Positions 6,865 to 7,908 of a stretch of 7,908 bases of DNA are shown here, one piece after another (position 1 is the stretch's first letter; the number at the start of each line of letters is the position of its first letter). This DNA is from Thermoplasmata archaeon (GTDB taxonomy: Archaea > Thermoplasmatota > DAOVMN01). Under the pieces are notes generated by a model. The model was not told the DNA's origin. It saw only the letters and a program-made list of their open reading frames with translations, and did not search any database. The stretch spans positions 1-7,908 of the forward strand of contig DAOVMN010000089.1 of the NCBI GenBank assembly GCA_030630685.1. The letters run 5' to 3'. A program made the translations under genes and the position numbers.

Positions 6865-7678
6865 GAAGTCGCCTCATTATTTCTTTACGATGATTAGTGA
6901 TGCAAAATCTACCGATACAGTATGGATTATCTTGCTGGTGTGATATGGATAAGCTATAGACATACCCCGCATCCTTGCAGAATTGCTGAATTTGAGGATT
7001 GCACCTGCCTTCCGGATAGCTGAATATCTGTATCTCTCGACCTACTAATTCTTCCAGTATTCTTTTCGATTGCCTGATTTCCTGTTGCGAGATTTCAGGA
7101 TGATTCGTCAAATCTCTGTGGGTCATCCCGTGACTAGCTATAGTGGCAAGTTGAGCCAGTTCCCTGATTTCGGAAGAATTCAAGAATAATGCACTTAATC
7201 GTTTAGTCTCAAGCCTTAGACAATTTCGGATTTGTGAAAATTCATCCGGGCTTATTGCAATAATCCTCTCTTTTAATTTCCCGATAATATCATCTTCGGC
7301 ATTCGTAAAATCTAATCCAAAACATTGACCTAAAGCACTTTCCCCATTTTTTCCAATTGCTTCATATAACACATCCATGCCGGTATAATTAAATGTGATC
7401 GAGTTCCCAACATTAATTGCAAAGGTCATCGTATCATCTTTAAAACCAAATATTTCTTTTAATTCTTGTGCAATTTCCAGGTGCTCCTTAAAACCATCAT
7501 CAAAAGAAAGATGGAAATAATCGGAATTATCAATCGTGTTCTTTACTGACCCTACTTTCAAACCTTCACTCAACAAATTAGAAATGAAGTCAATAAGCTC
7601 ATCTTTTTTGATAGCTAAATTTCGTTTAAAATATATATCGGGAACACTATTTTCATGACACTCAATTCTATGTACCAT
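6857..7678 (-). CDS. NodB-domain polysaccharide deacetylase family protein
   Basis: This is a likely metal-dependent hydrolase removing N- or O-acyl groups from a sugar or glycan. Three family signatures are visible in order: motif 1 SFDDG at 58-62 (catalytic base and metal Asp60-Asp61), motif 2 HGMTH at 183-187 (metal His183 and His187), and motif 3 FSYPEGR at 219-225. About 120 residues separate motifs 1 and 2, against roughly 50 in standard NodB domains. Residues about 92-175 are a mostly helical, charged insertion with no obvious identity. There is no signal peptide or membrane segment, so it should act in the cytosol, unlike secreted chitin or peptidoglycan deacetylases. At 273 residues the length is within the family range. 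It is the first gene of the operon. ATG 7678 is the only reasonable start: a TAA closes the frame 12 codons upstream with no ATG, GTG or TTG between. No Shine-Dalgarno sequence precedes it, as is common for first genes in archaea. The stop is TAG. Confidence 0.85.
   Translation of the reverse strand: MVHRIECHENSVPDIYFKRNLAIKKDELIDFISNLLSEGLKVGSVKNTIDNSDYFHLSFDDGFKEHLEIAQELKEIFGFKDDTMTFAINVGNSITFNYTGMDVLYEAIGKNGESALGQCFGLDFTNAEDDIIGKLKERIIAISPDEFSQIRNCLRLETKRLSALFLNSSEIRELAQLATIASHGMTHRDLTNHPEISQQEIRQSKRILEELVGREIQIFSYPEGRCNPQIQQFCKDAGYVYSLSISHQQDNPYCIGRFCITNHRKEIMRRLHE
6872..6875 (-). promoter_or_regulatory. Ribosome-binding site (GAGG) of the SLOG-kinase-methyltransferase gene
   Basis: GAGG on the minus strand stands seven bases before the ATG at 6864, inside the final codons of the deacetylase gene. 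It supports this start, and the shared ATGAATAG stop/start segment (6864-6857) suggests that translation is coupled to the upstream cistron. Confidence 0.65.
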
Positions 7679-7730
7679 TATGTTTAATGGGATCTGGATA
7701 GGCTCACCCCATTATCACTAAGCCTCTGCC

Positions 7731-7740
7731 ATATTTAAAT
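7731..7740 (-). promoter_or_regulatory. Promoter of the three-gene operon (archaeal TATA box)
   Basis: On the minus strand the sequence is AGAAG followed by ATTTAAATAT, a good archaeal TATA box with a purine-rich BRE-like flank. It predicts transcription starting near 7705-7712 and a leader of about 30 bases. A bacterial reading is also possible: TTTAAA, 17 bases, then GATAAT. No other promoter is apparent within the operon, so all three genes probably depend on this one. Confidence 0.55.
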
Positions 7741-7802
7741 CTTCTGTTAAGTTCTTCAATTGGCCGTGGGAGTATGTCGTAAGTCTGTGATTAAGAAATA
7801 AA

Positions 7803-7810
7803 ACATATTT
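7803..7810 (+). promoter_or_regulatory. Weak TATA-like element for the divergent frame
   Basis: An AT-rich stretch, AAATAAAACATATTT, lies between 7796 and 7810, about 27-34 bases before the ATG at 7837. That is where a TATA box of a leaderless archaeal gene would fall. The match to consensus is poor and depends on the downstream frame being real. Confidence 0.2.
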
Positions 7811-7836
7811 GACCTATCACCAAACATAATCGCCCC

Positions 7837-7908
7837 ATGCAAACACCAAACGCTAATATTTTCGATTCCAATCTGGGGGGATTGGATGGAAATACATCCA
7901 TCTATGCC
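7837..7908 (+). CDS. Possible 5' end of a divergent gene, unrecognised (3' incomplete)
   Basis: An ATG at 7837 opens a frame that runs uninterrupted for 24 codons to the window edge, beginning MQTPNANIFDSNLGG. No Shine-Dalgarno sequence precedes it, but AT-rich sequence (AACATATTT, near 7803-7810) lies about 30 bases upstream, a spacing that suits a leaderless archaeal transcript. The fragment is too short to identify. An IF...IYA pattern near the N-terminus is vaguely like archaeal Orc1/Cdc6 proteins, but I would not assign it on that. An open frame of this length is expected by chance fairly often. Confidence 0.3.
   Translation, partial: MQTPNANIFDSNLGGLDGNTSIYA
7867..7886 (+). repeat. Perfect 7-bp inverted repeat with a G-rich loop
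   Basis: TCCAATC at 7867-7873 and GATTGGA at 7880-7886 are exact inverted copies around TGGGGG. A second, overlapping inverted pair, TGGATG at 7883-7888 and CATCCA at 7895-7900, follows at once, so the two stems compete. They lie inside the possible divergent coding frame and could be a protein-binding site, an mRNA structure or coincidence. Confidence 0.5.

Noticed and set aside
2490..7678. Classical defence system such as restriction-modification, CBASS or toxin-antitoxin
   Set aside because: No nuclease, cyclase, effector, helicase or DNA-recognition domain is visible. The methyltransferase lacks the DPPY/NPPY DNA-methylase motif I would look for, and its neighbours are glycan enzymes.
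7700..7725. AGGCT and AGCCT inverted pair, 16 bases apart, between the operon TATA box and its first start codon
   Set aside because: Five base pairs with this spacing is expected by chance. It is suggestive of an operator only by position.

Overview
The window looks like archaeal genomic DNA. I infer this from a TTTAAATA-type TATA element upstream of one operon, GGAGG/GAGG ribosome-binding sites at internal cistrons, a hairpin-free T7 run after one gene, and frequent AGG/AGA arginine codons. A euryarchaeal, possibly Thermoplasmata-like, host is a guess. A bacterium is not excluded, because the operon promoter can also be read as a -35/-10 pair.

Layout: (1) Bases 1-2318, + strand, carry a very large MscS-family mechanosensitive channel whose 5' end lies outside the window. 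Its N-terminus is an array of 21-bp tandem repeats encoding a histidine-containing heptapeptide. About ten transmembrane helices, apparently repeated two-helix modules, precede a canonical MscS pore helix and C-terminal domain. (2) Bases 2319-2489 are a convergent intergenic spacer with a T run serving the channel gene and a hairpin serving the opposing operon. (3) Bases 7678-2490, - strand, hold a tight three-gene operon with overlapping ends: a NodB-type polysaccharide deacetylase, a protein fusing a SLOG/LOG nucleotide-binding domain, a protein-kinase-like domain and a class I methyltransferase, and an 846-residue protein with two GT-A glycosyltransferase-like domains. (4) Bases 7679-7908 hold the operon promoter and, at the edge, the first 24 codons of a possible divergent gene.

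The operon is the most interesting part. All three proteins look cytosolic, with no signal peptides or membrane helices, and their overlaps imply coupled translation. The simplest reading is a self-contained glycan-modification cassette: glycosyl transfer, deacylation, methylation and possibly phosphorylation, with a nucleotide-processing or nucleotide-sensing SLOG domain on the same chain as the kinase and methyltransferase. I do not recognise this combination as a named system. The operon appears more A+T-rich than the channel gene (spot counts: 32 of 60 G+C at 1501-1560, 26 of 60 at 5701-5760, 18 of 60 at 7441-7500), which fits accessory or transferred DNA. Function assignments come from motifs read by eye; no database search was possible.
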